From the NCBI RefSeq assembly GCF_001625215.2, contig NC_030384.2:20262527-20326526 (forward strand): a stretch of DNA of 64,000 bases, read 5' to 3'. Shown one piece after another: positions 23,152-35,562 of the stretch. The position numbers and the translations under genes are program-made. This DNA comes from Daucus carota subsp. sativus (taxonomy: Eukaryota; Streptophyta; Magnoliopsida; Apiales; Apiaceae). How positions within the stretch are numbered: position 1 is the stretch's first letter; the number at the start of each line of letters is the position of its first letter. The notes under the pieces are model-generated. The model made no database searches, was not told the DNA's origin, and saw nothing but the letters and a program-made list of their open reading frames with translations.

Positions 23152-23941
23152 TACAACTCTTTTCATCATCCTCTCTTTTCCAATCATGTATATGTATATG
23201 TATGTATGTTTGCCCAGTTATATGTTTGCAACTAAACTGCTTTGCTTTATATATGTTAATTCTTTTCATTTGACTACTTAGCTTTTATGCTGTGATTCTT
23301 GCCACAAATTTGTTTTTGTTTTTGCATTCCTCAATTCATTAGCTTCGTAGCTGGAGTCTAAACTATTCACAAATTTTTTATTTGTCTACTCGGGCCAAAG
23401 GGGTTGATACTTAATAGGATGCGTTTTGCAATTAACTCTGGGGAATAAGAGGGGTTTTGGTTGCTTTCGATTAATCCGGTAACTCAGGATGCCGAAGAAT
23501 GCCCATTTCCGTACCCTTTATTCCCGTTAAAATTGAAGCTCGGAAGAATGGTCGATGAGCAAGTCATGAATGTTTAGATTATGTTTGTTTCCGAGGACTA
23601 TAATTTCCATTCGCTATATATTAATATTATTCATTTTATAGCATTTGATCCCGTGAACATGTTATTGTCACTTTCTAGCTCATTTTGGGTGATTTAGAAT
23701 ACCACCTTCTACTAGGTATGAAATCCAATGGAAGTGAACTACGAAGAAGATGACTTGAATTAAGTCCGTGTCATAATAATGATATGAATTTAGAGTATAA
23801 TAGTTAGTAGTGCACCGACTATTAAAGCTTCAAATATGAGATCATATACATTTCACTTCCCGTCATTTGAAAACTGACAGCCTGTTATGGGTAGAGAGTG
23901 GATCACCATAACAATCACAACTGAAAAACATATATATATAT

Positions 23942-24618
23942 AGGCTCATGATCAAATAGAAACCAATCTTAAAATAAAAACTAGAAACCAATACAAGTTA
24001 GTGATATTCTCAGTACAATTTAGTGATATTCTCTTTAGAATTTAGTGATATGCGTTGCAGGAATTAGTGAAAACTTAATCTTCAGATATGTTCCAGCTTA
24101 GAACTTCAAATCTGTTCATGTTTTCGATTCAGATGGTGGTAATAGTGGTGGAGATGGTGGAGGTGAAGGTGGAGATGGAGGAAGGATGATTGTAGCGGAT
24201 GTTTGGGCGGCTTGAAGTGGGGGATTGGAGCGTTGCCGGAATAGTGGCGGCTCTGCGTTTGAAGTTGAGTCGAGGTGGAGAAAGAAGTATGAACGGGGTT
24301 GAAGTAGGTTGAAGCATCGATTAAGATGAGGTTGGTGAAGATGGAGGTGTGGAGGTTGTGTTGTTAGAGAAATAATAGAGGTGGAGGTGGTGGTTATGGA
24401 GGGGGCGGGCGGCATAGAGGTGGTAGTGGTTATGAAGGAGGCGACGACGGAGGTGGTGGTAGTGAAGGTGGGGTTGGTGAAGATGGAGGTGGGTTCGGTG
24501 AAGATGGAGATGGAGGTGGAGATGGGGTTGTTTAAAAATTTAGTGGTATTTGTTTTAGGATTTAGTGATATTTGAGCTTGGTTTTTAGTTTCTAGGATAA
24601 GGAGGTTTCTATTGGAGT

Positions 24619-24622
<4 letters not shown>
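23942..24622. mobile_element. Element with inverted arms enclosing a glycine-rich coding fragment
   Basis: The left arm (AAATAGAAACCAATC...ACTAGAAACCAA...TTTAGTGATAT) has an inverted counterpart on the right (ATCACTAAAT...AAAACCAA...GGTTTCTATTGG). Between them lies G-rich sequence. The arms are diverged and no target duplication is visible, so the type (foldback or Helitron-like) is open. Confidence 0.5.
24368..24535 (+). pseudogene. Glycine-rich open-frame fragment
   Basis: Read from just after an in-frame TAG, this frame gives about 55 residues that are mostly glycine with Y, R, H, D and E (GGGGYGGGGRHRGG and similar), ending in TAA at 24533. It resembles the tail of a plant glycine-rich or RNA-binding protein. 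It has no start codon, and the imperfect GGTGGA repeats could equally be a minisatellite. Confidence 0.4.

Positions 24623-24704
<82 letters not shown>
24623..24704. repeat. (CT)17 followed by (AT)24 microsatellite
   Basis: A pure CT run at 24623-24656 passes directly into a pure AT run at 24657-24704. Such compound repeats are highly length-variable. Confidence 0.97.
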
Positions 24705-24710
<6 letters not shown>

Positions 24711-25343
24711 CGATGTCATATGCAATTTTAGAACATTGGGGCAAGTAGGATTTGCACAGAAGACTTTTTCTGGTGTATTACCGGATACATGATCAGCTAT
24801 CCCAAAAGTTGAACTTGTTGGAGAAAGCCAATAAGTGGGACTTTTACATTAACAGATAAGATTCCAAGTAAGAGATAAGGTTCCATTTGAAGTATTCATT
24901 TTAATTTACAAGTAAGTTTTTTTATTTTAAGAATCGAAGCATAAGAGTGACATTTTATTAGTCTTGCCATTATACTAAGGGTTCAAACCTCTGACCTACT
25001 TGAAGGCATATACAAAATGAATTTGTGCATAATATTTTGTGAAGGTCTTGACTTTGTTAAAAGCTTATAATTCTAAAGTTATCTTAAATATAAAATCTAT
25101 AAAAGTTTCATATAAATATGTTTTCTACACATGTTCAAGTGCGATAATAGTCAAAGGTTCACATAAGCTGGGATAGAGGTAGTTTATTTGGAGTCTTAAA
25201 GTTAGAAAGCCTTTTCTTTCTTTTAATCTCAATGCAATAAGTGTAGAGTATGATGTTCTAATCCAAGAAATGACTTCAATTTTTTATTGTGAATGTGTGA
25301 TTTTTTTCCATGAAAGGGGTGCTATACTGCATATTGTCAAGAC

Positions 25344-27511
25344 ATGGCATTTTCTTCTACTGCCTTCCTCAGCACTGTACGCACACTCCCTGCTCAAGTC
25401 CCATTGCTACGACCTATATCATTGTCTACTCCACTGACCTCTAAGTTATTCGTTTGTAAGCATCCTATTAGCGCATTAAGATCCACAGGTGTATCCTCAT
25501 TGACAAACCACCTGAATCCTGCGAGGCTTGTTTTAAAGAGGAAAGCATCAATGACTGGGGTGGTGACTGATAAGGGCAAAGGTGACATTAAAGTGTTTGA
25601 TTCTGAAGAAGATCTTGCAGTGTCACTGGCAAAATACATTGCTAACATATCAGATAAATTTGCAAAAGAGAGAGGCGCTTTTACTGTTGCTCTTTCCGGA
25701 GGTTCTTTAATAAAGTCACTTAGGTATGCAAAAACATTTCTATATTCTGCTTGTTTGTATTTATAGTCCCTTTGAATTTGTAGATGAGTCCATGTGGGAG
25801 ATGTACAAGCGCCTAACAAAATGTATGGTGAATGGTTTTAACGTTTAATATAAAAAAATTGTGTATCAGGAAGTTGGTCGATCTACCCCACTTGAGTTCA
25901 GTTGATTGGGAGAAATGGCATGTGTTCTGGGTGGATGAGAGAGTAGTCCCCAAGGATCACCCAGACAGCAATTATTTGCTTGCCTGTGATGGACTCTTAT
26001 CCAAGGTACAGTTTGTTCTCAATGTATTTTTTACTTTTATTGTTACAAAATTGAAATTTCATTTGTGGACATGAGTTGCTGCTTATTCTTAATTTTATTT
26101 TTTTTCCCCTTATCATTTACTCTCTGAAGTATTGCTATGTCAAGTTCCCCAATGGTGGATAAGAGTGTACATTAAAGACCTTGCGTTAATGGTCCTTAAA
26201 GATTTCTTTGCAAATTTTTGGAGCTGATAGAAACCAATGTCTTGCGGGTGATAGCCAAAAATACCTGATGTTTCAAATAAAGTAACAGAATACCTATTTT
26301 CAGAATTTTGGCCGAAAATATTGACGGGATACCCACTTGAGGAATGGGTATCCGGCCTTGATACCCAATCCATGACTGGGCATCTCACCGGTTTTTTATT
26401 TTATTCTATGGAGTTGTGATACGCTTTTGGGGACTCGGTATCCACTGATGCCTTTGAGGACGGGGTATCCGGCCATACCCATTCTGGAAGTGGGTATCCT
26501 GCCCAATTTTTCCAATTTTGTTTTGGTAAAATAATAAGTTCCCCGGAGAAAAATAAGAAAACGATATTTCTTTGATACCTGAATGAGAAGCAGGTGTTGC
26601 ACCCAATTTTTTCTGATAAACAACAAATTCTCTCGAAAAAATTAAGAACACAACATTTTTTGGGATACCCAGATGAGAAACAGGTATCAGGTGGGTAGAA
26701 ATGGCCAAAATTCTGGAAATGAGTGTTCCTGTCAGAGTGTCGCTTGAGCTAAATTATTAGGTAGATTGACATTTTCATGTCTTGCTCAACTTCATATCTT
26801 CAAGGACAGCCTGCAAATTCAGTAACCTTCTAACAAGGATACACAGATTAAAGCATGGACTGTAAAGAATTATAATGAGAAAAAGATTGTAATCAGCGAA
26901 GATAGGATTTTGAAGGCTTAATAGTACTTTTTACATAACTTTTGGTGCATTATGAAGACAAAGTTTGAACTTTAAAGGTCCTATAAGTTCAGATATATGT
27001 TTCATTCTTTATGTGCAATCCATTTACCCTTTTCCTCCAACTTTGACAGATTCCACTTCATCCTGGCAATGTCTACGCTATCAATGATGCCCTCTCAGCC
27101 AAGGGTGCTGCTGATGATTATGAGACATGTCTTAAACATTTGGTCCAGAATCAAACACTTGCTGTCTCTGAGAGCGGATTCCCGAAATTTGACCTCATAC
27201 TTATGGGCATGGGTCCAGATGGACATGTGGCATCGTTATTTCCTGGTCATCCACTTGTCCAGGAGAACAAACAGTGGGTTGCTTCAATAGAGAACTCCCC
27301 AAAACCACCTCCAGAAAGGATCACTTTCACATTTCCAGTAATAAACGCCTCTGCGCACATTGCAGTCGTGGCTGCTGGGGCTAGTAAAGCTCACCCAGTT
27401 CATGTAGCTGTTGGCGATGGTCAGAATCCTGATTTGCTACCTGTTCAGTTGGTCTCACCTGAAGGTGAGCTGGCTTGGTTCTTGGATAAGGAAGCAGCTT
27501 CTAAGCTTTAG
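25344..27511 (+). CDS. PGL3: 6-phosphogluconolactonase, plastid type (PGL3-like)
   Basis: Hydrolyses 6-phosphogluconolactone in the oxidative pentose phosphate pathway. Three exons: 25344-25723, 25870-26005 and 27050-27511, all GT-AG, giving 325 aa, the length I recall for Arabidopsis PGL3. The first roughly 65 residues are rich in S, T and basic residues and free of acidic ones, like a plastid transit peptide. Family motifs: ALSGGSL (about residue 116), FWVDERVVP with DSNY (about 145-165), and MGMGPDGHVASLFPG in exon 3. The protein ends KEAASKL, and SKL is a peroxisomal PTS1 signal; dual plastid/peroxisome targeting is known for the Arabidopsis homologue. A tandem paralogue starts 829 bases downstream. 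The gene appears intact. Confidence 0.93.
26190..26760. repeat. Inverted-repeat element in intron 2 of the first PGL gene
   Basis: CAGAATTTTGGCC near 26300 is matched by GGCCAAAATTCTGG near 26703, and the interior repeats GATACCC/GGGTATC words many times in both orientations. It looks like a small foldback or MITE; edges and target duplication are unresolved. Confidence 0.5.
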
Positions 27512-28339
27512 CTTATCATCCTTATGTTGAGTTTCCCCTGGGCAACATAAGCTTATCATTGCATTTTGTAATTTCCCAGATAATTTTGTAATGTAAGTTG
27601 TTTTGATCTGTTGTAAGGTTTTTCATTACCTCTCTGTGACTTTTTACATAAAGTGAAATCCGTGATCTTGTACATATTAGATTCAGTGGTTGTCACTGTT
27701 TCTCATAGTATTATGTTATTTTTGTAACCCAATACTTAGCTGCTACTCAGAACCTGTCAGATAGAATTTGTGCATTTATGATCTGATTTTGCGATATTGG
27801 GTTCACATGAACATTCAAGTACGTGTGCTATTCCGTTGCTGCTTGTCCTTGCATAGATACCACTTGTTTATATATCTGCATCCATGCCTCTCCTTCCCCA
27901 CGGTTATACAGCTACGTTGGCATTCCGCAAACAGGAAGAAACACATATTTAGTATGTTACTGTTCTGTTTTTAGCAGATCCTGGGATTTTCTTATCTTGT
28001 GCATTTAGCATTTTGTACGCCCCTGTGTTATCTTTTGGTGAAGTGCTAGTATTAGATTGATCAATAAGCAAGAAATCAGTTGACCAAAAGTATAGTCCTA
28101 TAATTTCTAATTTTATTATATCTGTCAGCAGTTGGCAACATTTGAAACGTGTGGGTCTCTATTAATTTGGTTTTACTGTTATTATGACATACTTGTCCCT
28201 TGCTTGTATGTTGAGAATAGAATGAAGCTGATTCATTGCTTCACTGCACATAAAAGTGCAACTTTAGCAGGTAAAATTTTGTCAGGAACCCAATTCTGCA
28301 CATTAATAGGGTGTATATATCCATGATTACTGAACTTCC
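27512..28339 (+). other. Spacer between the two PGL paralogues
   Basis: Holds the 3' UTR of the first gene and the promoter and leader of the second. No other gene is visible; short frames here look like chance. Confidence 0.5.
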
Positions 28340-29697
28340 ATGAGCAGGCGTCTTTTCGGAAAACCTGGCAACTTTGCAGAAGTGCAGTACTCAACAGCTA
28401 AGATGAGAACTAATAATGTGATACAAAAGAAGTTGCTCTCCGAGGAAGAAGTTTCTGTGGAATTGGCGCAGTATGTTATATACCTGTCCGACAAATGTAT
28501 CAAGGCTAAAGACTCTTTCACTGTTGTTCTATCAGGAGGAACTCTGATCCATACAATGAGGTAATCAGCATTTATTTTTACATTCCATGTACCGTGTTTA
28601 GTCCTTGATAATGTTTTTCGACATTTCAGGAAATTAGTGGAGAAGCCAAACGCTGACTGCGTTGATTGGTCAAAGTGGTTTGTTTTTTGGTTGGATGAAA
28701 GGGTTGTTTCTCTGGAGGACCCTGACAGCAATTATAAACTGGCTTATGATGGTTTCCTTTCCAAGGTATAATCTCACAACCATTTTACTTTCCTTTAACA
28801 TAAGATATTCAAGAACTGCAGTTTGATATCACACACATTGTTCTTATAAATTTGTCAAGGTCAAGTCTCTAGAAAAATATTTGAGAACTTTTTTGACCAT
28901 TATATATCTGTAGGGTGTGTTATATATGTTTTTCCAAGAGTTATGCATATTTAGATGTTTCCTTGTCAGGAATAATACTTTTTCCAGTGTGAGTCAGTGC
29001 CAAACAAATGTTTGCTATTGAATTACGATCTACTTCCACGTTGCAAGATAGTGCTTGATTTTGATCTTCCATTCTCATCAGTTGATGTTCTTAATTTTGT
29101 GAGGTACCAATCCCCGATGGCAATATATTTGCCATCGATGATGAATTATCAACAGAGGAAGCAGCTGAGGAATACGAGGCCCGTCTGAGAGTTCTTGTTG
29201 ACAACAGAACCATAGGCCTGTCAAGTTGTACTGGTTTTCCAAAATTTGATCTGGTACTACTTGGCATGGGACCAGACGGACATGTAGCCTCTCTATTTCC
29301 TTGGCTTTATCAACGATATGAAGAGGAGCGTTGGGTGACTTTTGTCAAAGACTCACCAAAACCACCCTCATCAAGAATTACAATGACCTTTCCGGTGATA
29401 AACTCATCTTCAGAATGTGCACTTGTCGTCACAGGGAAACAAGTAGCTTATGCAGTGAAAGTGGCTTTGGCTTCTCGAGAGTCTAACTTTATTCCTCTAC
29501 CTGTTGAAATGGTGTATCCTGAAGGAAACTTGACATGGTTTCTGGACAAAGATGCCCTGTCCCAGCTATCAAATATCAACGATCACTCTTACAACAGCCT
29601 GTTTCTTGGACTTGGCTTTCTGGTACTTATCATCACTTGTTTACTCTACTACTTCCCTTGTATTCATATTTTTCTGGCTTTGTTAAAACAACAGTAA
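28340..29697 (+). CDS. 6-phosphogluconolactonase paralogue with C-terminal membrane tail
   Basis: Three exons: 28340-28560, 28630-28765 and 29104-29697, giving 316 aa. Exon 2 is 136 nt in both paralogues and the intron phases are the same (within the R codon; after SK), so this is a tandem duplicate. Motifs remain: VVLSGGTL, FWLDERVV with DSNY, MGPDGHVASLFP. It lacks the transit peptide, starting MSRRLFGKP, and lacks SKL. It ends in about 30 hydrophobic residues (about 285-313) then KQQ, so it may be tail-anchored in an organelle or ER membrane. The substrate is assumed from the family. Splicing could remove the tail, but no clearly better coding alternative was found. Confidence 0.82.
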
Positions 29698-29705
29698 TGA
29701 ACTAT

Positions 29706-29797
29706 GTAAGTCCGGTTCTGATTCTATCAGACATGTAAGACATTGTCATGTCTTTTACGTATAAAATATGATGAATAAAAGGGCTTCTCATTTGCAG
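29706..29797 (+). other. Possible 3' UTR intron of the second PGL gene
   Basis: GTAAGT at 29706 is a perfect donor nine bases after the stop, and TTTGCAG ends at 29797. The downstream sequence has a 24-codon open frame that would only be coding under another splice form. Confidence 0.35.
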
Positions 29798-30052
29798 ACA
29801 CTTAAAACAATTCGGTGAGGATACCAAAGATCAAATCCTTCTTATGATTCACCAGTTACGTAAGGACTCATGATTAAATCTATAAAGTTTTGTATACAAA
29901 TTCTGTAATGCATATATAAGAAAGCCAACACTTTATTCATATTGCTTCATCTATAGAAGAAACCAACATAATACTACAGAAAATAAATGAAAAAACGCAA
30001 CAAAAGAAAGAAAATGCAGCACATGCACACTCAAACACACACGAGCAATGAC

Positions 30053-33000
30053 TCATTTATAACTCCCAAAGCACCCATAACTCTTCTTTGGCACATGACC
30101 TGTTGCACGATGCTTAGCAGCCATCTCTTCTGTCTTTAGAATGTCTTCACCTCGTTTGGCTTCAATCATGGCTCTCTTTTCTTCTGCCTCCTTGTGAATT
30201 GAAGCCTGCTTGTTTCTCGTCTTCTCTGCATATTCTGCTTTCTTGTTCTCCAGTGCTTGCTGCACATACAGAATACGTTACCAAAAAACATTCATAGTAT
30301 TCATTCGAGGAACCCTTTTCTCTTGTAAAATCAGACACCAACCTCTATATTTACATATCGACAGATCATACTAATGAAAAGTTATATAGAGGTACTAACT
30401 GGAAGATAAATGCATTTCACTTGTCTTCAATAATTTATCTTAATTCCATTTTATTGGAAGGGCCGAATTTCTTCTTTGGAGTTATTATGTCCGTAGTAAG
30501 AGTTAAAATCCGGTTCTTCATGAACCAATATTATTAATTACATCTGACAGTATCAGTAAAAACCAAGTTATAAGATAAATCAAGTTATATATTACCTCAA
30601 CTCTTTTCAGTTTTGCTTCAAGTTTAGCTTTCTGGTTATTCTCCCATGAGTTGACATTAGCAAGTTTCTTCTGGCTCCTGTTCATTTGTTCAAACATATA
30701 CAGATAAGATTAGCATAATATTTTGGTATATCTGCGGAAATATTTTATATATTAGCGTTAAACTTATTGCTAGAAGAATATTCTCGGCTCATGTAAGGAA
30801 GAAGAGAAAACTATATTGCTAGGATAGTATAAATGGGCTATTTGGCGGAACAATCTGTAACTGTGCACATTGATGGTTTCAACACAAGAAACTTAAGAGA
30901 AGCTGGAAGTGTATAGGACATCAGGACTTACTTGTTTTCAACCTTTGCCTTCTGATTATGCTCCCAAGCATTTATAAAGGATAATGTCTTTTCTTTATCC
31001 AACTCTGAAAGAGCAATATCTGAAGACAAATTCAAAGTAATTAGTTGTTACATTTATAATGTTTTTATGGTCAAATTAAACAACTAGAAACCTTAAGAAT
31101 AACAAGTAATAGGCCCTTAAATTGAACAGGATTTCATTCAGTTCTTTTTGAGCTAACAATAAAGACATTCTGCACTATGCCAGCCATATTACTAACTGCA
31201 GAGCTCATCTCGTCAGATGCTTTCAGAATGTATATTTCCCATTGCCATTCCTTTATTTCATAACATGAATTTGGTAAACTATTATATATCGAAATAAGAA
31301 AGAGAAAGCAGAGCTGATCCTTATCACATACCTCTGTCATAAGATCCCCTGTGAGACTTGTTATTCGTAAGCACTTTGTTCTCTGAAAATTGAGAGGAAA
31401 TGAGAGTAAGATTTAGATAGGATGAATTCCGTCTGCAACCACAAACAAATCTTTATATGTATTTTATATATCCTTGCTGTAATTAAGGGGCGAATAATAT
31501 GTCCTGCTAATTTTATATCAGTTTACAACATGGATTTGGTAGATTAGAGAAAGAGAAGGCGATCTCCATTCAATTTACTCAGAACACGTACCTCCTTCAT
31601 TAAACTCCTTGGAACTTTTCTTTTCTGCAAGATCTGAATTTTCTGGCAAATATGACAGGAATATGGCATCAAGATTTGAGTTGCATAAACACAACAGAAA
31701 ATATACTACCGACTACTATTACTGAATATGATAAATGACTCCCGGGCCATGGGAAACCTAATGAGAAATTGTGTATTTGTGAACAGAGGGACTCGTGATA
31801 ACATGATCTTACATTGAATGTGTACTTGCAGAATAACTACTATTGTGTTTCAGACTATAATTCTTACTTGACCCATGAGTATGAAATAAATAGTGCAAAG
31901 TAACTTAACTACTCAGCTGCCAAACACTTCAGAAATCATATAAGTTAGACTGCCGCAGTTTATACAAGCTTTTGCGTTACCTTTGATAAAGTGACTCATG
32001 CCTGTTGTTCTGGCTATAGATGCTACTATGAACAGGTATCAACTGACAGGAAGAGCTTTCTTATTCTACACAGGTCTCGTACTGTAAACGCAATCTTTTA
32101 TATAAACAAAAAACCGACTAATTCTTTTCTTTGCTTTACTATTTAAGTTTCATTCTGTTGGAGACATATAGATTGTAAAGAGAATGGCATCTTCAAAGCA
32201 AGTTAAAGTGGCTCTACATGAGTAACTATGCAAAACAGAAAGCATCTTCCAGCAATCAGAGCATTTACAGGTTTGTCAAAAAGGCGACATATTCTCCTCA
32301 AAGACATATCAGAAACAAATTATATTTCACAAAGCAGTTGATTTTTACAAAATTCCTTCACCATACAATCGTATTATGAAGTTAATACAGTACAGAACAA
32401 GAAATCAAGCAGGAAGGAAAGTGAACAATAATCAAACAAGACAACAATGTTGTCACAGTTCATTTGAGGTGCACTCTATAAGACACACATAGGTTATTAA
32501 TGTTAAGTTGACATTCCTGAGTGCGCAAGGGCGGAGCCAGGAAAAAAATTTCATCTAGGCTAATTTTGGAAAAAATTTCTTTGCCAAAAGACAAATTTTA
32601 CTTAATCTTGTTTTTTTTTTGAAAGAAATCTTACTTAATCTTGTTGTTAATTATTTTTAAATCTCTAATCTCCTCCCTTCCTTGCTTGAAAACCTAACTA
32701 GAGTTTTGTTTTCAAATTTTTTTTATTTATTTTCTTCCCTAACTCTCAATTTTTATATTAAAAAGATGGGCTGGGTCTAATTCATCCTGGGCTACCTTCA
32801 AAAAAGCCATAATAGAAAATTTTAAAATATTATATTTTTGTCCTCGGTTGGAGCCCACACAGCCTTTGCTGTGGCTCCGCCCCTGTGCACACAGCCAGGG
32901 GCGGCCTCAAAGGGCCTAATCAAAGTTGGTTTACATTGCCCTAATTTGTATATACTCAGTTATTCAAATTTATATATAGATGATTCCGAAATTTTGGGGC

Positions 33001-34810
33001 CCTGAATTTTTTGGGATGAGCTTTTAAACACTCACCACCGATGCGGACAGCAATAGTTCTCAGAGGCATTGAATTACACATACTTAAGAGTCCATGCAGA
33101 AAGAATGCTAGCTTCTGTAAAAACTGAAAAGTTGAAACTGAAGCTGTATAGCATACAAGTGCAGAATGCAAGCTCATCTGTGGGAATCCATTAAAGACAA
33201 AAGCACAAAGCAGCAACAATTGAAAAATTAAAAGCCGAAGCATATTATCTTGACCAAGATATTGTACCATTACTTAAAAAATTAAATAACTTTATGTTTA
33301 TATAATCATTATAATAAGTTTACTATGAAGTATATCAACAAAGCTAAATAAATGTTGATAGCCTGGTAACAATTCTCCTTCCCTTCTACATGATTGATAT
33401 ACTTAAAATAATTTATTTTTTGATTCCTCCCAAAAAGCCTCATACTAATAGTAATGGAGTTGTTCAGTTATATATATTCAAAATAAATCTTTTTTATCTT
33501 TCTGATGTGAGACTTGGTTGACACCCGCTCAACAATCTCCCCTCAATCCAAAAACCATCAATGTTATGACCCTTATACCGCCGCTACTCATTTATGTTCC
33601 TCATCTTGCGGGACATGCCACCCAACCACCTTAGTCGTCGGGAAGACTTTCGACACAAACCGTTCAAGATTTTCGATCACAGTTTCGAAGACCCTCCCAC
33701 ATCACACAACTACAGCCCTCTACTCCAGCATCAACTTCTTGATCATCAATAATACTACTTGTTCGGCCGATTAACACCCATGAACTCCACATTAGTATGA
33801 TATTGTCTGCTTAGGACCATAACCAAACCCTCACTAGGCTGCTTATATTGAATACAAGTCTTATCTTTTCGTGTGGATTTGGATCGACAGCCCCTCAACA
33901 TTAGCATCTCCTTACAATAACATATAAGACATTTTTAGATTTTCAAAGTTGAGCGAGGACTCGGCCTAATTCCTCTAGTTCCTCGTTTATTCTTGAAAAA
34001 TAAGTCAAGTATTTACGTTCTAGAATGCTCAGTGTAACAAAATCCACTAGTAGGAAATCCCCGGCATGTAAATTTTCAAATAACAAACTATTTATCATAA
34101 ACTGAACTCACATATTTTTATCAAAAAGACTCTCCTATCTGTCCTGCACAAGCTATCATGCAAGTGTAATATCATGCATAAAAATCAAGAATCAAGAAAT
34201 AAAACTTAGGGGTCGTTTGGTTCGAAGAGTGGTATCGGGTTGGAATGAGGAATCGGGTTAAGCTGGTATGGGTTTGTGGTATCATATCTGATATCATGTG
34301 TTTGGTTGAGTGCTGGAATCAATATATGCAATATTTGTAAAAAATAAGTTATTAATTTATATTAATTGAAAAAATTAATAAAATTATTAGTGTTATATAT
34401 TTTTGCATCATTGATTTAATTTTGTATAAAACATTAATATTTGATTACCTAGATTACCTTAATAGAGACAAAAAAATAAAAAATGAATGGATACTCATAC
34501 CTCCATCTCATACCCACCTTCTCACCTAGGTATCAAAAACTCATACCTTATATGGGTTTGAGATTATATTTTCACCAACCAAACACCAGGTATGGGTTTG
34601 GAATAGACAAACCCCATACGTGATTCCACATACCCATGAACCAAACGACCCCTTAATTTTATTCCTAAATATATATACAAATAAAGTGTCGTTTAAGAGG
34701 TGGCAAAGACATAGAGATATATTATTACCTTGGCCATCATGGCTTGCCGTCGCCGGAGCAAGTTCTGCCGGATTTTCATTATTATGGGGCGGTGCATCTT
34801 GAGTTTCCAT
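30053..34810 (-). CDS. Remorin
   Basis: A plant-specific plasma-membrane nanodomain protein. Six exons on the minus strand: 34729-34810, 31592-31642, 31332-31382, 30932-31019, 30596-30677 and 30053-30259. They total 561 nt (186 aa plus stop), and every junction is GT-AG in phase. The N-terminus (METQDAPP...) is short, polar and probably disordered. From about residue 70 follows the remorin C domain: two INAWEHNQKA/NSWENNQKA-type units, then the charged coiled coil with NKKAEYAEK, EKRAMIEAKRGE and AAKHRATG. It ends YGCFGSYK; the cysteine near the end is where family members may be acylated for membrane anchoring. Intron 1 is 3.1 kb and holds two MITEs. It is convergent with the PGL pair and looks intact. 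Confidence 0.93.
32528..32884. mobile_element. hAT-like MITE in remorin intron 1
   Basis: AGGGCGGAGCCA at the left and TGGCTCCGCCCCT at the right are inverted copies. The flanks GTGCGCA (32521-32527) and GTGCACA (32885-32891) differ at one base, fitting an imperfect 7-8 bp target duplication. Confidence 0.75.
34209..34652. mobile_element. PIF/Harbinger-type MITE (444 bp) in remorin intron 1
   Basis: Ends GGGGTCGTTTGGTTC and GAACCAAACGACCCC are perfect inverted copies over 15 bases. TTA flanks both sides (34206-34208 and 34653-34655), the target duplication of Tourist-like elements. It starts 76 bases from the first exon of remorin. Confidence 0.9.
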
Positions 34811-35369
34811 GGTTTAGAAAAGATTTAATGAAATATAGGGATAGGAAAGTACGTAGTAGCTTAAATTTAGGTGCTATCAAAACAGAAATTGTGATGCATA
34901 TATTGTCGGAGCAAAATCCGGAGATTTTTTATGTGATCATTTCTTGCTATTTTGGTCATGTGTTTTCAAATAAAACGTCATATTGGATAGAGTTCAACTA
35001 AAGATGGTCAAATTTTTTTCTAATATAGTCGTGGAATAAATTTTTATTGTCAGACTTATCGGATAATGTAAGAGTTTGTTTAATGCGGTAAATATGAATG
35101 TACTTTTTACATTTCCGATTCATTTTAAAGATCATTGAATCTGTCACAAATTTGTCTAGGGATCATTCAATAGAACTACTTGTAAGGCTCCGAATTATTT
35201 CTCTTAGTTTGTTCTTATTTTCTCAATAATACTTCCCATCAGATTTGTTCCTAGATATTAGATATACTCATTTTCAAGATTTTGATTTGGTGATAAATGA
35301 TTTGGGATGAGGTCATTAAGCGATTGCGATTCAGTTTTAGCCATATCTTGTGTCTACATATATTTATAT
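34811..35369. other. Remorin upstream region
   Basis: The promoter of remorin should lie here, read leftward. It is AT-rich; I could not choose a TATA box with confidence. No other gene is seen. Confidence 0.35.
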
Positions 35370-35562
35370 CGAATTTTCTATGGTGTGCCCAAGGGCACAC
35401 AATAGTCACTAACATTCATGAGAATACTAGCTTTTGATTGGTGGATGGATAATAAATGTAAATGCCCCCCCTGCATTCACATCAATTTCATCAATCAAAA
35501 CAAGCTATTTTCATAAAAGTTGGTGCTTATTGTGTGCCCTTGGGCACACATTAAAAAGACCG
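35370..35562. mobile_element. 193-bp MITE, copy 3
   Basis: Same length and layout as the copies at 12722 and 13021: GTGTGCCCAAGGGCACAC near the left end and GTGTGCCCTTGGGCACAC near the right end, each a perfect palindrome. A perfect 9-bp direct repeat TATTTATAT flanks it (35361-35369 and 35563-35571). Confidence 0.93.

Noticed and set aside
24116..24415. Proline/threonine-rich minus-strand frame
   Set aside because: It is the complement of the G-rich repeat, so the composition is a by-product.
32893..33005. Another hAT-like element starting CAGGGGCGGCC and ending GGGGCCCTG
   Set aside because: Only short end similarity and no target duplication; too weak to list.
33514..33774. 86-codon frame rich in T, S and H in remorin intron 1
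   Set aside because: It runs through a repeat-like stretch (GATGTGAGACTTGGTTGACA) common in plant DNA and has no protein resemblance.
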